Positions 32,746 to 44,571 of a stretch of 64,000 nt of DNA are shown piece by piece. The notes under the pieces are model-generated. The model made no database searches. It worked only from the letters and a program-made list of their open reading frames with translations, and had not been told where the DNA came from. Both the position numbers and the translations under genes were made by a program. How positions within the stretch are numbered: the stretch's first letter is position 1; each line of letters starts with the position of its first letter. Location: assembly GCA_003290165.1 (NCBI GenBank), contig QNQO01000654.1, positions 434,001 through 498,000 of the forward strand, in the 5' to 3' direction. The stretch comes from Berberis thunbergii. Its lineage: Eukaryota > Streptophyta > Magnoliopsida > Ranunculales > Berberidaceae.

Positions 32746-34161
32746 AAAATCCTCTTGTTTCTCTTTTTCCACATACATCACATGAGTACGTGAGGAACCC
32801 TACGCCATAACCACTCTGCCCTTCTGGGAGAATTAGTTTGGGACCACCAACTTAGCAAATCTAAAATCGACACTTTAAACATTAAACTCAAACCAAATTC
32901 TGACAAGAAACTACTCCAAATGGATTTGGAGAATCTACAATGAAACATCAAATGATCTAGCGTCTCGTCAATCTCATTACAAAAAACACAAAGACTTCCT
33001 GTGTGAATTCATTTTTTCCTTAACCTATCTTTAGTTAGAATTCTCTTATGCAACACTGACCAACTAAAGAAATTTATCCGAAGAAAAATATTTTTCACCC
33101 ATACCAGATTCTTATTAGAGGAAATGAAAGGATTGAAGTGAGTCTCATAATGAGAGATAGCCAATATATCAGAAAAAAATTTCACCAAGAAGCTCGTGCT
33201 TTTACCCTTCCACACCAAACTATCAGATCCTTCTAAGAGTATCTGTCTATCCAACATATCCTTTAAATTGATGACCTCCACTAGTTCACCAACATTTAGG
33301 GGTATTCAAAAAGAAAGATCCCAAGAATTGTCATTAAACCTAAAATTGCTCATACTCCCATATTGTTTGTTGTTAATGATAAACAACATTGGAAATAGAT
33401 CCTTCAGAAATTGGTTACTACACCAAAAATCATGTCAGAAATAAATTAAATCACCATTGCCACATCGAATAGAGGTGTGAGGGCATAAACCACTTGTGCA
33501 CTGGGAGATGGACTTACACAAAGAACATCCATAGGGAGTGTACTTAGTTATATTTTCCAAATCCCATCTATTGTGCCCCATATTTATTACGAATGAGAGA
33601 TTTCCATAAGGTGTTATTTTCTTCTGCAAATCGCCAAAGCCACTTGAAAAGTAATGCAAAGTTGAATGTGAGCACTTGATGAATGCCTAAACCACCTCGA
33701 GATTTGGGGCAACAAATTTTATCCCAGCCCACTAAATGCATCTTTATAAAGTTTTGAGTGGAACTCCAAAGGAACTCGCACATGATCTGTTCCATCTTGG
33801 CTGCTATTGAAGAGGGAACTTTGATAAGAGACAAGATGAACATAGGAATCAAAGTTAATATGGATTGGACAAGAGCCAATCTGCCTACTTTTGAGAGAAA
33901 TTTGCGTTTCCAAGACGCTAGTTTCAATTCCAATACTTAACTGAAAGCTGACCCGCTGAACAACCAAATAAACCCGCAACTGCTGCAGATGAGAGACTTC
34001 TCCAATAGGCAACAACACTGATTTGTGGTAATTGATTTTTAGACTTGACATAACTTCGAACCAAAGCATAATTCTTTTAAGAGCAAGAATCTGATAAACA
34101 AAAGCATCATAAAACATGATAGTATCATCCGCATACTGAATGATAGAAACTGGAGGACTAC

Positions 34162-36625
34162 TGTGAGATCTGCGTGTTTAAAAAAAAAAAGTTTTTTAAA
34201 GCGAGGTGTACTCAGCAAAGGTGGTGGGGGCACATAGCCACCCACCCCTTTAAAACAAAACGACCCCCCCCCCCCCCTTTTCTTCTTCTCTTCTCTTTTT
34301 TTTTTTTTTTTTTTTCTCTGTTCGTTCCAGCGAGAGACGCAGGGAGCTCCTCGCCATTTCTTCAGCGATTTTTCGGTGATTTTGGGTGATTTCTCCCCCA
34401 CAGCTCACCTCCTCCTCCTCGGTTCGTTCTCTCTTCTTTCCCCTCTGTATTTCTTAGTTGTTTTTTTTCAAAAAAAAAAAAAAAAATCAGTTTTCCTTTG
34501 GGTATGGGGTTTGATCGGGTTTTTAGCTCCGATCAGCCGTGTTAGGGTCTTGGTGGCGTCCTTGGGAGCCCTTAGAACCGACATGCAAGACTGTTTTGGG
34601 GTTGGCCAATTTTTTTTTCAAAAAATCAGGGTGCATGTTTGTTTGGAGGGTTCCTCGGCGTGAAACCGAGCTTTGGGTGCGTGGGTGAGCCTCATTTTTG
34701 TGTCTTCGAGAGTCCTTAGACTCTTTTGCATGTTGTTGTGCAGTTTGGTAGCGATCAGACCGGAGTAGGGAGGGTTTCAGCGCGTTTTCGCCCATTCGGC
34801 AGGGTGGTTGCCGAATTCCTATTGCCTGTAAGTTTTCCTTTCAGTCACGCGCCGCTTGTATTTATTTATTTATTTCAGTTTTCGGCTAGTTTGCTCATTT
34901 TCGAGTCCACCTTGCAGTTTTAGAATTTTCGTGGTCCCGCATTCGTGGTTTTGCATGTTTGGAGCTTCGACTGGTAGGAATTGGGTTTTGAAAATCCATT
35001 CTGCCAGGTGAGTGGAACTATAATATTTATTTTGATAAAATAATTACTTGAAATTCTGAAATGAATTTTTACAGTTTACCGTCAATTGTGTAGAATTGTA
35101 CCCAAATCTGAAATTCGGAGTTTTCAGATATTTCGAGGATTGTGTTAGTTATGTGTGAATGAATTATGCATTGGATTTTCAGAAAAGCATGATACTTGAA
35201 TGAAATTGAATAGTAATTTTGGTGTGATTAGGCTTTGGTGTAATGACATGAGACTGGTATGCTTTGTTTTCTAGTTTGCATAGCCTATCATGTTACTGTG
35301 AATTTTCGAGTCTTGAGCATGTATGATAAGCGACTCGAGTAAATTTATTGTGGTGAATTGGGTCATGTTGGGACCCTGGCATAGTCGTGATTTTATAAAA
35401 AAAAAAAATTGCCGAATTGTTTATGATTGCACGTTTGTACATTTGGTTATGCACAGACTCGTCATTTGTGCATGTGGATAGTAGTATAAGTGTCTTTACC
35501 CCGCTATAATGCCTGTTGTGCCGATGCTTAAGAGCTTGCTCGCATCGTGAGTTGGATGGTGCTTGAGATGACTCGCACCTGACATTGTGAACGCTATTGC
35601 ATGTGGCAAGCTTGCTGAGGTGCGGTGAGCTCCCGCACGCACTTGCCACTATAGAGTGCAGTAGGACGGGTCCTGGAGGACGTGCTTTGGAGATTACTTG
35701 CTTTCCCTCCCAGCGCGCTTGATTTGGATTATGTTAGGTTGGCCGTGTTAGGCCAGTCGTTCGGGATGTTTGAGTTTGTATCCTGGCAGATGACACCCCA
35801 TTAGGATACAAACAAGCCCGAAGTGGTACTGGTGCACGTTGTGGGATGTGTCTGGGTGAGACACATTCGTAGGGTATGCGGATACCTACGATATGAGACA
35901 CTTATACAGGATTTTACAGGATTTCTGATTTCAACTTGATTGCTATACCTAGGAGGCTAGGAAGAATTATGAGATTGTTTTATTTCCATTGCTTGATATT
36001 TACCATGTTTGAATCGTGTGTAATGACCGGCATATATAATAAACTGGTAGTTATTGTTGAATCTGAAATATTTGTGTTGTTGCTTGAACTTAGAAACATT
36101 ATCCTTAGAGACACGGTGTGATTTAGACTTTAGAACTTATTGCTTATTCATTGTTGTGTGGCATGAATTTTCCTTGTTTTATTATTCCGTTATTTGTATT
36201 TAGTTCGCTCACACCAGGTAGCTTTGTGCTTTGCTGACCCCGCAAGGGGTGTGCTTCTATTGGAGTGCAGGCAGTGTTGGAGTTCCTGCTGATCGTGGCG
36301 CGTAGGCCCCGATTTTCGTTGTAGGAGCGTTTTGTGCTTTTTTGGTTGTGTCCACCCTGTACGGGTATGTTTTGCTTTCTCTGTATTTTTGATGTACTAT
36401 TTTGTTAAACTAGATGTTTGTATACTGGTTTTGTCGCTATGACTCTGGCGGGGCGCATCAAATATATATTTATTTTGTTCAACTTTAGCGTAGTTTTATT
36501 TTCGTTTGTTTATCGTATCAAGAATGTGTTATATTATGATGTTGTGGCCGGTTACGATCCGCCTGTGTACGTGGTAGTTCACGCATCGGCACGCTGCGAT
36601 TTTCGTGGCGGGTCGGGGCGTGACA
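34162..36625 (+). mobile_element. Solo LTR, 2464 bp, nested in the LINE
   Basis: It begins TGTGAGATCTGCG and ends GGGGCGTGACA, flanked by ACTAC at 34157-34161 and 36626-36630. TG...CA ends with a 5-bp duplication and no internal coding region indicate a solo LTR. Near the start are a GGTGGGGGCACATAGCCACCCACCCC segment, a C15 run and a CT-rich run; later sections are GC-richer. A homologous reverse-oriented LTR lies at 60624-64000 and a 400-bp fragment at 44165-44570. The end motif (TGTCACGCCCCG on the reverse) is common in plant Ty3/gypsy LTRs, but the class is not proven. Confidence 0.8.
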
Positions 36626-37062
36626 ACTACCCTCTGTGACAAAATACCCTTTTACTAGGCCAGCATCAACCGCTTTAAGAATCATTTGGGTTAGATCTTC
36701 TGCTGCTAAAGTAAAGAGAAGAGGAGACAGATGATCGCCTTGACGTAAGCCTTTCGAGCTATTGAAAAACCCATGCAGCTGACCATTCATCTTCAGAGAG
36801 AAATTAGCTGTAGATCTGCAAGTGTGAAGCCAATGAATCCATTTGGAATTAAACCCTATGCGAGCCATTACCAAATCCAAGTATCTCCAAGAGACATTAG
36901 CAAAGGCTTTAGAAAAATCTAATTTGATAACGAGCCCTGGAACACCCTGTTTTTTTTTTTTTTCTGAAGTCAAAAATTTCATTAGCTATCAAAGGGCTAT
37001 CAACCACCTGTCTTCCACTGACTGTTTCACTTTGAAAAAGAGAAATGACTGAGAGAAGAACT

Positions 37063-37760
37063 GATAGAAAGATACAAGAATAGAATGGTCAGAATAGGAA
37101 AGTCAAAATATGATACAATTAGAATGTGTTAGAATATGTAGGGTTTACCCTCAACATAGCTAAGTTCACTCACAACTACATTGAGAAAAGTACAAGAAAA
37201 AGAAATTACAAGAATATAATAGACATAATAGAAAAATCAAAATAAAACACAATTAGAATATCTTGTATAGAAAGTTTTAAGTTTCATGTTTCTACAAAAT
37301 TATGTCAAATTTAGCTTTATATATTATGAACATAATCAAAATTGATTTGTGTCAAGAACGATTCTCAATGATTTCATCCTATAAAACCCGCCCAGCCCAC
37401 CTACTCGCAGCGTAAAATAAAGCTTAATAAATGTTTGCTCATTTAGGAAATTTGCATGTTTGATCATATACATTTATTCTCATGACAACATGGAAAAGCT
37501 TGAGTTAATGTTTACTCTTGTAGGAAAATCGATGTCATCATTTGAGGATTTTGCCTAACATTGGTAGCAGACGAAAACTACAAGTTATAGTGTTTTTTAA
37601 AAAAAAAGAAGAAGAAGAAGCAGAAAACCCTCCAAAAGTAGGTGTATGCCGCTAACTGCCGCGAGCACACGGTATTCTTTAGTAAAAGGCGAAAGAATAG
37701 TTCGCTCCGTACCCACCGCGCAGCTGCTTACAAGTTGTAGTGTTTGGTAGTTTGGATATG
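37063..37760. repeat. Duplicated block C, copy 1
   Basis: The stretch AAGATACAAGAATAGAATGG through GTATGCCGCTAACTGCCGCG and TTTGGTAGTTTGGATATGG matches 42735-43398. In copy 1 it runs on into unique sequence and the EXO70 upstream region. In copy 2 it is joined to a truncated EXO70 coding segment. Confidence 0.8.
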
Positions 37761-37817
37761 GAGACACATAAGCTGTCTCATTTTGAATGCGGTTTTTCGT
37801 AAGTGCACTGGTTTTTT

Positions 37818-37912
37818 GCACTGGTTTTTTGCCTGGTGCAACCAGGTACCGTTGGATTGCATCGAGATAAGTAATCCAACGGTGCCTGATTGCACCAAGC
37901 AAAAACCAGTGC
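37818..37912. repeat. Foldback (MITE-like) hairpin
   Basis: About 40-bp inverted arms (GCACTGGTTTTTTGCCTGGT... / ...ACCAAGCAAAAACCAGTGC) surround a 13-17-bp loop. Mismatches are few. A partial direct repeat of GTGCACTGGTTTTTT lies just upstream. No target duplication is certain. Confidence 0.7.
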
Positions 37913-37989
37913 CCTGTAGAAACACTCTTTTGAATGATTTGTTGCCCAATAATTTAGTTGTTAATCTCATCCACTAAACTTTGGCATGC

Positions 37990-39519
37990 TGATCATCCTT
38001 TTGTTGACTCACCATTATTTGTGGTGTTGTGCATGCGAGATAGGAAATGGGGAGGATGTTTCATTTTCACAAAGTTCAAATTTCTTTGGAGGGCTAGCCA
38101 CTTTTTTCATTTGCCTTTTTTTTCAATGCTACAAATACAAACAGTTCTAGTCCAATAAAACACACCGTATATTAACCCATCCCCATCGATTTGCATATCG
38201 ACAAACCTTGCGGACTCTACAATCCATCCTTTTTGAATCATTGACAAATTTTCAAATACTTTCCATCTTAGTAGTTAGTTATAATATGTAATGTTGTAAA
38301 CTTTATGATATACGTTCATCTTAATTATAATCACACACAAACAGAAGGAAAAGTCGAAGAAATGGTCAAAAAAGAGTTACTTGTTTGCTTTTGTTTTTGC
38401 TTTCATTATAATTAGCTTGAGCATAGTTTAATATGTAAATAGACATTGAACTAATCAAACTCTGTTAATAGTTTTCAGTTCTTTCGTAACTGGGGAAGGT
38501 AGAATGTGGGGGTTCGTTTTCAATGCGTTTGCATGACTTCGTTTTTGAAAAATAAAATTTGACTGAGTGTATGTCTGTAAAAGTCTAAGTAGCTATAAAT
38601 CAAGTGTTTTAAATTTTTAACAAGGGAGAAAATTATTCAGGTTAGCAAAGAAACTGAGAATTTAATAAACACGGAAAGATGAAATTGTGTTGGGCCAAAT
38701 TGATTAATTCAATGATCAGTTTTATATATATATTTTTCATATTTTAAGATCGCCAAATAAAAATTAAGCAAATTAAAAGAACCACTTATCAATTAAGCAA
38801 ATTTTACGCATTAGTGAGTTTTTTTCTTAATTTATTTTTAATTTTATTTGCATTAAAAATTAAGAATTTAACACTTATCAATAAACACTCAGGTTTTATG
38901 TTGCAAGTGAAAAAACCAACCACTTTAAAATCAACAACTCTTAATAGATTTTGAATTCAAAACATTCAAGTAGTATTTACGAGTATGTTCAACTATCCAA
39001 ACAATTGAATCCCTTAAAGCATAAGCACAACAGTGCAATTATCAATCGCATTACTACTGAACTAATAACCCAATGTCGTATTGCTCGCCCTCTTGCTCTT
39101 TTTTTCTATTTTAATTTCCATCATTTATCACATTTTCAATTTTATATATGATCTTGGAGAATCAAATTGGGACCATTTTTTTTAAAATTTTTATTTATTT
39201 AAATTTTCAGTATTTATTTATAATATGGAAGCATCTTTTTACTTTCCTCACACTTATCCAAAAGCAGAAGTCCAACAAAACGTTCAGCTCTCAACAAAAA
39301 GCTGCTGACCACAAGAAAAATTCAAGTCAACTCTGGCTTTAAATCAGCTGCAGGCTGATCTTCCCTCGTTCCTAAGTCCTTCTCTATTTATTCTTCAATT
39401 CTCTCCAAAAGTACTAAACTCAACTCTCCCATCTCTTCGCTTCGCTTGCGAAACAACAAACAAATTCTTTTCAAAAACTCTGCAAATTAAAAAATTAACA
39501 CTAGTACTACTACGACAAC
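37990..39519 (+). promoter_or_regulatory. Upstream/5' UTR region of EXO70, duplicated twice elsewhere
   Basis: AT-rich sequence without coding potential leads to the EXO70 start. Copies lie at 23395-24290 and 56000-57531. A TATA-like CTATTTAT is at about 39383. The last 150 bp before the ATG is a pyrimidine/adenine-rich leader (CTCTCCCATCTCTTCGCTTC, then ACTAGTACTACTACGACAAC) typical of a 5' UTR. The exact promoter is not determinable from sequence alone. Confidence 0.5.
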
Positions 39520-41385
39520 ATGAAGAACATTTTTTCTTCCAACTCCAAAACACCATCTCCATCATCTTCTTCTCCTTCTACATCCGTTTCACCATTTCAC
39601 CACACCTTCTCCGAGTCCATGATGGAAGAAAACATCCAAGTAGCCGAGAATTTGATCATGAAATGGAACCCAGAACAAACTTCATCCTATTGCTCCGTCA
39701 CTTCTCTTTTCGGAGAGAATCGAAAAGAAGCAAAGGAGTTCATCAAGAGTGTTGGTGATTTACGTAAAGCAATGCACTTCTTCGCTTCAGAAAATTCGAG
39801 TTCAAAGAAGCTTGTTCATGCTCAACATCTCATGCAAATTGCCATGAAAAGGCTGGAGAAGGAGTTTTATCAAATGTTATCCAAGAACCGTGACCAGCTC
39901 GACTCGGAGTCCATTTCCGGGAGGTCATCATCTTCGCATGCATCGGACAAGTCCAGGACTAGTACTTCGAGCTTTGAGGATGAAATCTGTTCCGAAGAAG
40001 AAGCTGAGAATGCAGGGGACTCGGTTTTGGACGTTGAACAAGGTTCCATAATTGTTATGAATGATTTGAAATCGATTGCAGAGTGTATGATCTCGGCCGG
40101 TTATGGTAAAGAGTGTGTAAAGATATACAAAATTATCCGAAAGTCTATTGTTGACGAAAGTCTTTACAAGCTCGGAGTAGAACAAATCACGCAGAATCAG
40201 GTCCAGAAAATGGACTGGGAGCTTCTTGAGGTCAAGATCAAGAAATGGTTGCATGCTGTGAAGATCGCAATGAAAACACTCTTCGACGGAGAGAGAATTC
40301 TATGCGATTACGTGTTTTCAACCTCCGAAGCCATTAGGCAATCTTGTTTTTCTGAAATCTCAAGAGCAGCTGCAGTGAATCTATTTACTTTCCCTGAATT
40401 AGTAGCCAAGGGAAAGAAATCATCGGAAAAAATGTTTCGAGTTCTAGATCTGTATGATGCCATTGCTGAACTATGGCCAGAGATCGAATCAATCTTCTCT
40501 TACGAATCAACTGTGACTGTTCGATCACAAGCGATCTCAGCGCTTGTAAGGCTCGGTGACACTGTCCGGTCCATACTAGTTGATTTCGAGGCTGCAGTTC
40601 AGAAGGATTCTTCGAAAACTCCTGTTCCAGGTGGGGGAATTCATCCTCTGACTCGCTATGTTATGAACTATATGTCATTTCTTTCAGACTACAGCGGAGT
40701 CCTCGCGGATATTGTCCATGACATGCCGATGCCTGTACACGCACCGTTACCTGCCGAGAGTTGCCTAGAAGGCGAAAACTCGGTGATAGGAGCTCATTTT
40801 GCATGGTTGGTACTAGTTCTTCTTTGCAAACTCGACGGCAAAACCGAACTATACAAAGAGGTTTCACTCTCATATCTTTTCCTTGCAAACAATCTACACT
40901 ATGTGATCTCGAAAGTCCGGGCTTCAAACCTTCGATACCTACTCGGAGAGGATTGGATTGCAAAGCATGAAATGAAGGTGAAACAGTACTCATCAAACTA
41001 CGAAAGAATGGGATGGAGTAAAGTTCTGGCAACTTTGCCTGATCCAACCGCGACCATTTCACGAGACGTAGCAAAGGAGTGTTTCCTGAGCTTCAACTCA
41101 GCTTTCGAAGCTTCGTATCGGTTACAGTCTTCATGGGTCGTATCGGATGGAAAGCTTAGAGACGAAATCAAAGTTTCGCTTTGTAAGAAACTCGTGCTGG
41201 CCTATAAGGTGTTCTATGACGAGTACCGGGTAGTGTTGCAAAGTGAACGGAATTTTGAGACAGTTGTTAAGTATTCTCCTGATGATTTGTGGAACTACTT
41301 GTCGGATTTGTTCTATGGGAATAGCATTTCTGGTGGTTCTTCCTCTGGACATTCGAGTTCAAGAGGAAATTCGCGATCAAAGTAA
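39520..41385 (+). CDS. Exocyst complex component EXO70, probably H clade (621 aa)
   Basis: This intact single-exon gene encodes an EXO70 subunit. In the octameric exocyst, EXO70 binds phosphoinositides and tethers secretory vesicles to the plasma membrane; plants have many paralogs with roles in cell-wall deposition, trichomes and immunity. The N-terminus is a Ser/Pro-rich leader (residues 5-25), then ENIQVAENLIMKW, SVTSLFGENR and LVHAQHLMQIAMKRLEKEFY (about 105-125) and a Ser-rich linker (about 130-165). The EXO70 C-terminal domain (about 230-600) contains PGGGIHPLTRYVMNYMSFLS, VIGAHFAWLVLVLLCKLDG, LFLANNLHYVISKVR and VKYSPDDLWNYLSDLF. It ends in a Ser/Gly-rich tail. Length is normal for the family. 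The leader (MKNIFSSNSKTPSPSSSS) and linker layout favour the H clade. The start context ACAACATGAAG is good and no upstream in-frame alternative is needed. Three broken copies of this locus lie in the window. Confidence 0.95.
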   Translation: MKNIFSSNSKTPSPSSSSPSTSVSPFHHTFSESMMEENIQVAENLIMKWNPEQTSSYCSVTSLFGENRKEAKEFIKSVGDLRKAMHFFASENSSSKKLVHAQHLMQIAMKRLEKEFYQMLSKNRDQLDSESISGRSSSSHASDKSRTSTSSFEDEICSEEEAENAGDSVLDVEQGSIIVMNDLKSIAECMISAGYGKECVKIYKIIRKSIVDESLYKLGVEQITQNQVQKMDWELLEVKIKKWLHAVKIAMKTLFDGERILCDYVFSTSEAIRQSCFSEISRAAAVNLFTFPELVAKGKKSSEKMFRVLDLYDAIAELWPEIESIFSYESTVTVRSQAISALVRLGDTVRSILVDFEAAVQKDSSKTPVPGGGIHPLTRYVMNYMSFLSDYSGVLADIVHDMPMPVHAPLPAESCLEGENSVIGAHFAWLVLVLLCKLDGKTELYKEVSLSYLFLANNLHYVISKVRASNLRYLLGEDWIAKHEMKVKQYSSNYERMGWSKVLATLPDPTATISRDVAKECFLSFNSAFEASYRLQSSWVVSDGKLRDEIKVSLCKKLVLAYKVFYDEYRVVLQSERNFETVVKYSPDDLWNYLSDLFYGNSISGGSSSGHSSSRGNSRSK

Positions 41386-42184
41386 CTCGTGTTAGGTTTC
41401 CAAATGGTCCAAAATTAGAAGAATTTTTTTTCTCTGTAAGTTTTGTGAATTATTGTAATACACACAATACCATTTGAATCATTACAAAACCAAGTTTTTG
41501 AGCTTTATTATTCGTGAATTATTGTTGGGAATTTTTGTTATTGAATGCAATTGAATTAAAAACAAAGTGCAGCAACAGAAATGCTAGCAGGTTGAACAGA
41601 GGCCAGACAAATATAAGGGACAAGCAAAAAACATGAAATATCATGAAATGTAGAGCAATTATTTGTGAACTTATTAAACACAAATGGGTCCAAATGCGCT
41701 GAACAAGTCAAAATGCTCTCTTAAAATTATGGTTGAAGATTTGTGATTTTGTAAAAAGTATATATAATCAATGCATGGTGATCACCTAAATCAGATTTGA
41801 ATGTTTAAACTTTTTGTTAAAAATGAACATTATTCCTGATTTATTTTTTCTTATTGAGCATTTATGAATCATTATCGAAATGTTACAATATACGGGAGTT
41901 CCGAACCTATAATTTTTTGAAGAAATTTTTTAGAGAGCTTGGTCTCGAAACACTGATTTGTGCCCAGAAGGATGATCTGCAACCGACAAACTTTATCCCT
42001 CTCTAACTTCTCCATCTAAAATATATGCCATTGTCACATAAGGATATGTTGAAATCGAAATTATATTTTTTTCTGCTGTGGAGGCAAGTTGTTGATTTGC
42101 TTTGTTTTGCTAGGCAAAAACAATGTTCTACCCAACCCTGACCTCTCAGTTTCCTTTGACTCTCTTATTCAAACGGCTAGCTCC
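41386..42184 (+). other. EXO70 3' UTR and downstream duplicated sequence
   Basis: The first about 220 bp (to CAGGTTGAACAGAGGCCAGA) are the EXO70 3' region, also found at 24380-24600 and 43765-43950. The rest (GTATAAGGGACAAG analogues through GGGAGTTCCGAACCTATAAT) resembles 45130-45720. No gene is seen. Confidence 0.6.
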
Positions 42185-43398
42185 AACAGAAACGGAATCA
42201 TAAAACAATTAAAAAATCATGGGCAATATGGGCATTTCACGATCGATAACGCGTGAATTTAATCTTATTATAAAGTTTTATACTTTATAACATGCACCTT
42301 GATATCTACTAACCTCATATATTGTGACAATATAGATGAAAAGGATGGCCAATATAAGCGACCAAAAAGGTGGTCGAATTGGTCCATACTCTCTACCTTG
42401 ATTATATGATCAAGGTTAGGTAGGCTATGTTTTTGGATTTTATCAGGGATAATGATGGCTTCAAAGTTAATTAGTTATGGGATTATTTATTTCAATGATT
42501 GATTTTTTATAGAGGATTGAAATTGATTGATTAGAACGTCTCTAACCAACGATACAACTACAATTTATGCAATCCACCTATCACAACTCTATCACTGAGT
42601 TGACACTCAATTGATTGTCAGAATCTCTTAGATTATGTAGATTTTGCACTCAAGATAGTCTCCGGTCAAAGTTTAAGATTTATTTACATCTACCATAAGA
42701 AAAATAAAAGGATATGAAAGTACAAAAATAGAAAAATACAAGAATAAAATAGTCTGAGTAGGAAAGTCAAAATACGATATAATTAGAATATGTAGGACTT
42801 GCCCTCAACATAGCTAAGTTCATTCACAACTACAATAACAAAAGTACAAGAAAAAGTAATTACAAGAATATAATAGACAAAATAGAAAAATCAAAATAAA
42901 ATACAATGAGAATATCTTGTATAGAAAGTTTTAAGTTTCATGTTCCTTCAAGATTATGTCAAAGTTATCGCTATATATTCGGACAGAATCAAAATTGACT
43001 TGTGCCAAGAACGATTCTCAGTGATTTCATCCTATAAAACCCGCCCAACCCACCTACTCGCAGCGTAAAATAAAGCTTATAAATGTTTGCTCATTTAGGA
43101 AATTTGCATGTTTGATCACATACATTTATTATCATGACAACATGGAAAAGCTTGAGTTAATGTTTACTCGTGTAGGAAAATCGATGTCATCATTTGAGGA
43201 TTTTTCCAAACATTGGTAGCAGACGAGAACTACAAGTTATAGTGTTAAAAAAAAAGAAACAGAAAACCCTTCAAAAATAGGTGTATGCCGCTAAGTGCGG
43301 CGAGCACACGGTATTCTTTAGTAAAAGGCGAAAGAATAGTTGGCTTTGTGCTCACCGCACGGCTGCGTACAAGTTATAGTGTTTGATAGTTTGGATAT
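42185..43398. repeat. R1 unit (copy e) followed by block C, copy 2
   Basis: R1 runs to about 42735 and continues without any LINE into AGAAAAATACAAGAATAAAA, so this is the empty allele of the LINE insertion found at 30866-37062. Block C then runs to GTTTGGATATAA, where it breaks into EXO70 coding sequence. Confidence 0.85.
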
Positions 43399-43764
43399 AA
43401 AGTTCTGGCAACTTTGCCTGATCCAACCGCGACCATTTCAGGAGACGTAGCAAAGGAGTGTTTCCTGAGCTTCAACTCAGCTTTTGAAGCTTCGTATCGG
43501 TTACAGTCTTCATGGGTCGTATCGGATGGAAAGCTTAGAGACGAAATCAAAGTATCGCTTTGTAAGATACTCGTGCCGGCCTATAAGGTGTTCTATGACA
43601 TGTACCGGGTAGTGTTGCAAAGTGAACGAAATTTTGAGACAGTTGTTAAGTATTCTCCTGATGATTTGGGGAACTACTTGTCGTATTTGTTCTGTGGGTA
43701 TAGCATTTCCGGTGGTTCTTCCTCTGGGCATTCGAGTTCAAGAGGAAATTCGCGATCAAAGTAA
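43399..43764 (+). pseudogene. EXO70 pseudogene, C-terminal 120 codons
   Basis: From AAAGTTCTGGCAACTTTGCC to the stop at 43764 this matches 41021-41385 of the intact gene, with about a dozen substitutions and no frameshift. Changes include Arg to Gly in ATISRDVAKE, Trp to Gly in DDLWNYLS and Asp to Tyr in YLSDLF. It starts abruptly at a block C junction, has no promoter or N-terminal 500 residues, and is a 5'-deleted duplicate. The 3' UTR follows to about 43950. Confidence 0.9.
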
Positions 43765-43959
43765 CTTGTATTAGGTTTCCAAATGGCCGAAAATTAGAAG
43801 AATTTTTATTTTTATTTTTTATGTAAGTTTGTGAATCATTACGAAACAAAGTTTTTGAGCTTTTGTGAATTGTTGTTGGGAATTTTTGTTATTGAATGAA
43901 AAACAAAGTGGAGCAACAGAAATGCTAGCAGGTTGAACAAAGGCCAGAATGTTTTTTTC

Positions 43960-44164
43960 GCTTTGCATGTTACAACAAATGCAATTGCAGAACTGCCCCC
44001 AACCACTGTTCTTGGTGCCTTATGTTGAGCCGCTGCCAGATGGCATTGGGTCGTGTCGTGTCATTGTTAACTGCGGTGACATTATTTGATCGATTCAAAA
44101 CTTAACCTGTTTACAAAGATATCCGTTTTAATTAATAAATTATATTTATATTGTTTATAACATT
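43960..44164. other. Unassigned repeat-like sequence
   Basis: It contains GGGTCGTGTCGTGTCATTG and an AT-rich stretch. No open frame of note and no identified element. Confidence 0.3.
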
Positions 44165-44570
44165 TTTCATGCAGGATGACAAGTCCATGAATATTTCTTC
44201 AGGTCAGACTTGTCATGGTCAAAATCTATAGAGTAAGTACAAGTAAATACGTATTTACTTATTAGGATGACATAATTGTCTCATTGAGGAACTAAATTAT
44301 TTGAACTGTGATTTTCTTGCATGACACATTTGCCTCATTGAGGAACTACCTGTTTGTGTTGTTGTTCATGGTTTGCGTTTAATTTTAAGTTATCACTTGC
44401 TGATGTGTTGATTTTTTGGATGAAGATTACTCACACCAGCTTTATTGCTGACTCAAGTGAGTTTTTGCTTCTTGGGTACATTCATTTGAGAATGTAGCCG
44501 ACTAACCTTTCAGGTTTAGAGATTTTAGAGCAGTGTTACTAGAGTTTCGTTAGTACTATGGCTAACAACG
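44165..44570 (+). mobile_element. LTR fragment of the 34162-36625 / 60624 family
   Basis: GACTCACACC-type segments (CTCACACCAGCTTTATTGCT, TCTTGGGTACATTCATTTGA, CCTTTCAGGTTTAGAGATTT) match the reverse complement of about 60790-61100 closely. Neither LTR terminus is present; it is bordered on the right by a LINE scrap. Confidence 0.8.
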
Positions 44571-44571
44571 T

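Larger units (their letters stand above)
30866..37062 (-). mobile_element. LINE copy, minus strand, split by two LTR-element insertions
   Basis: LINE sequence lies at 30866-31068, 32751-34156 and 36631-37062. Together these cover the ORF2 from the RT start (LDFSKAFANVSWRYLDLVMA and GLRQGDHLSPLLFTLAAEDL near 36700-36980) to the 3' end. The insertions are 31074-32745 and 34162-36625, each with a clean 5-bp target duplication. The flanks match an empty site at about 42735-42745 (AGTACAAAAATAGAAAAATA), giving an insertion-site comparison. ORF2 is broken by many stops. Confidence 0.9.
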
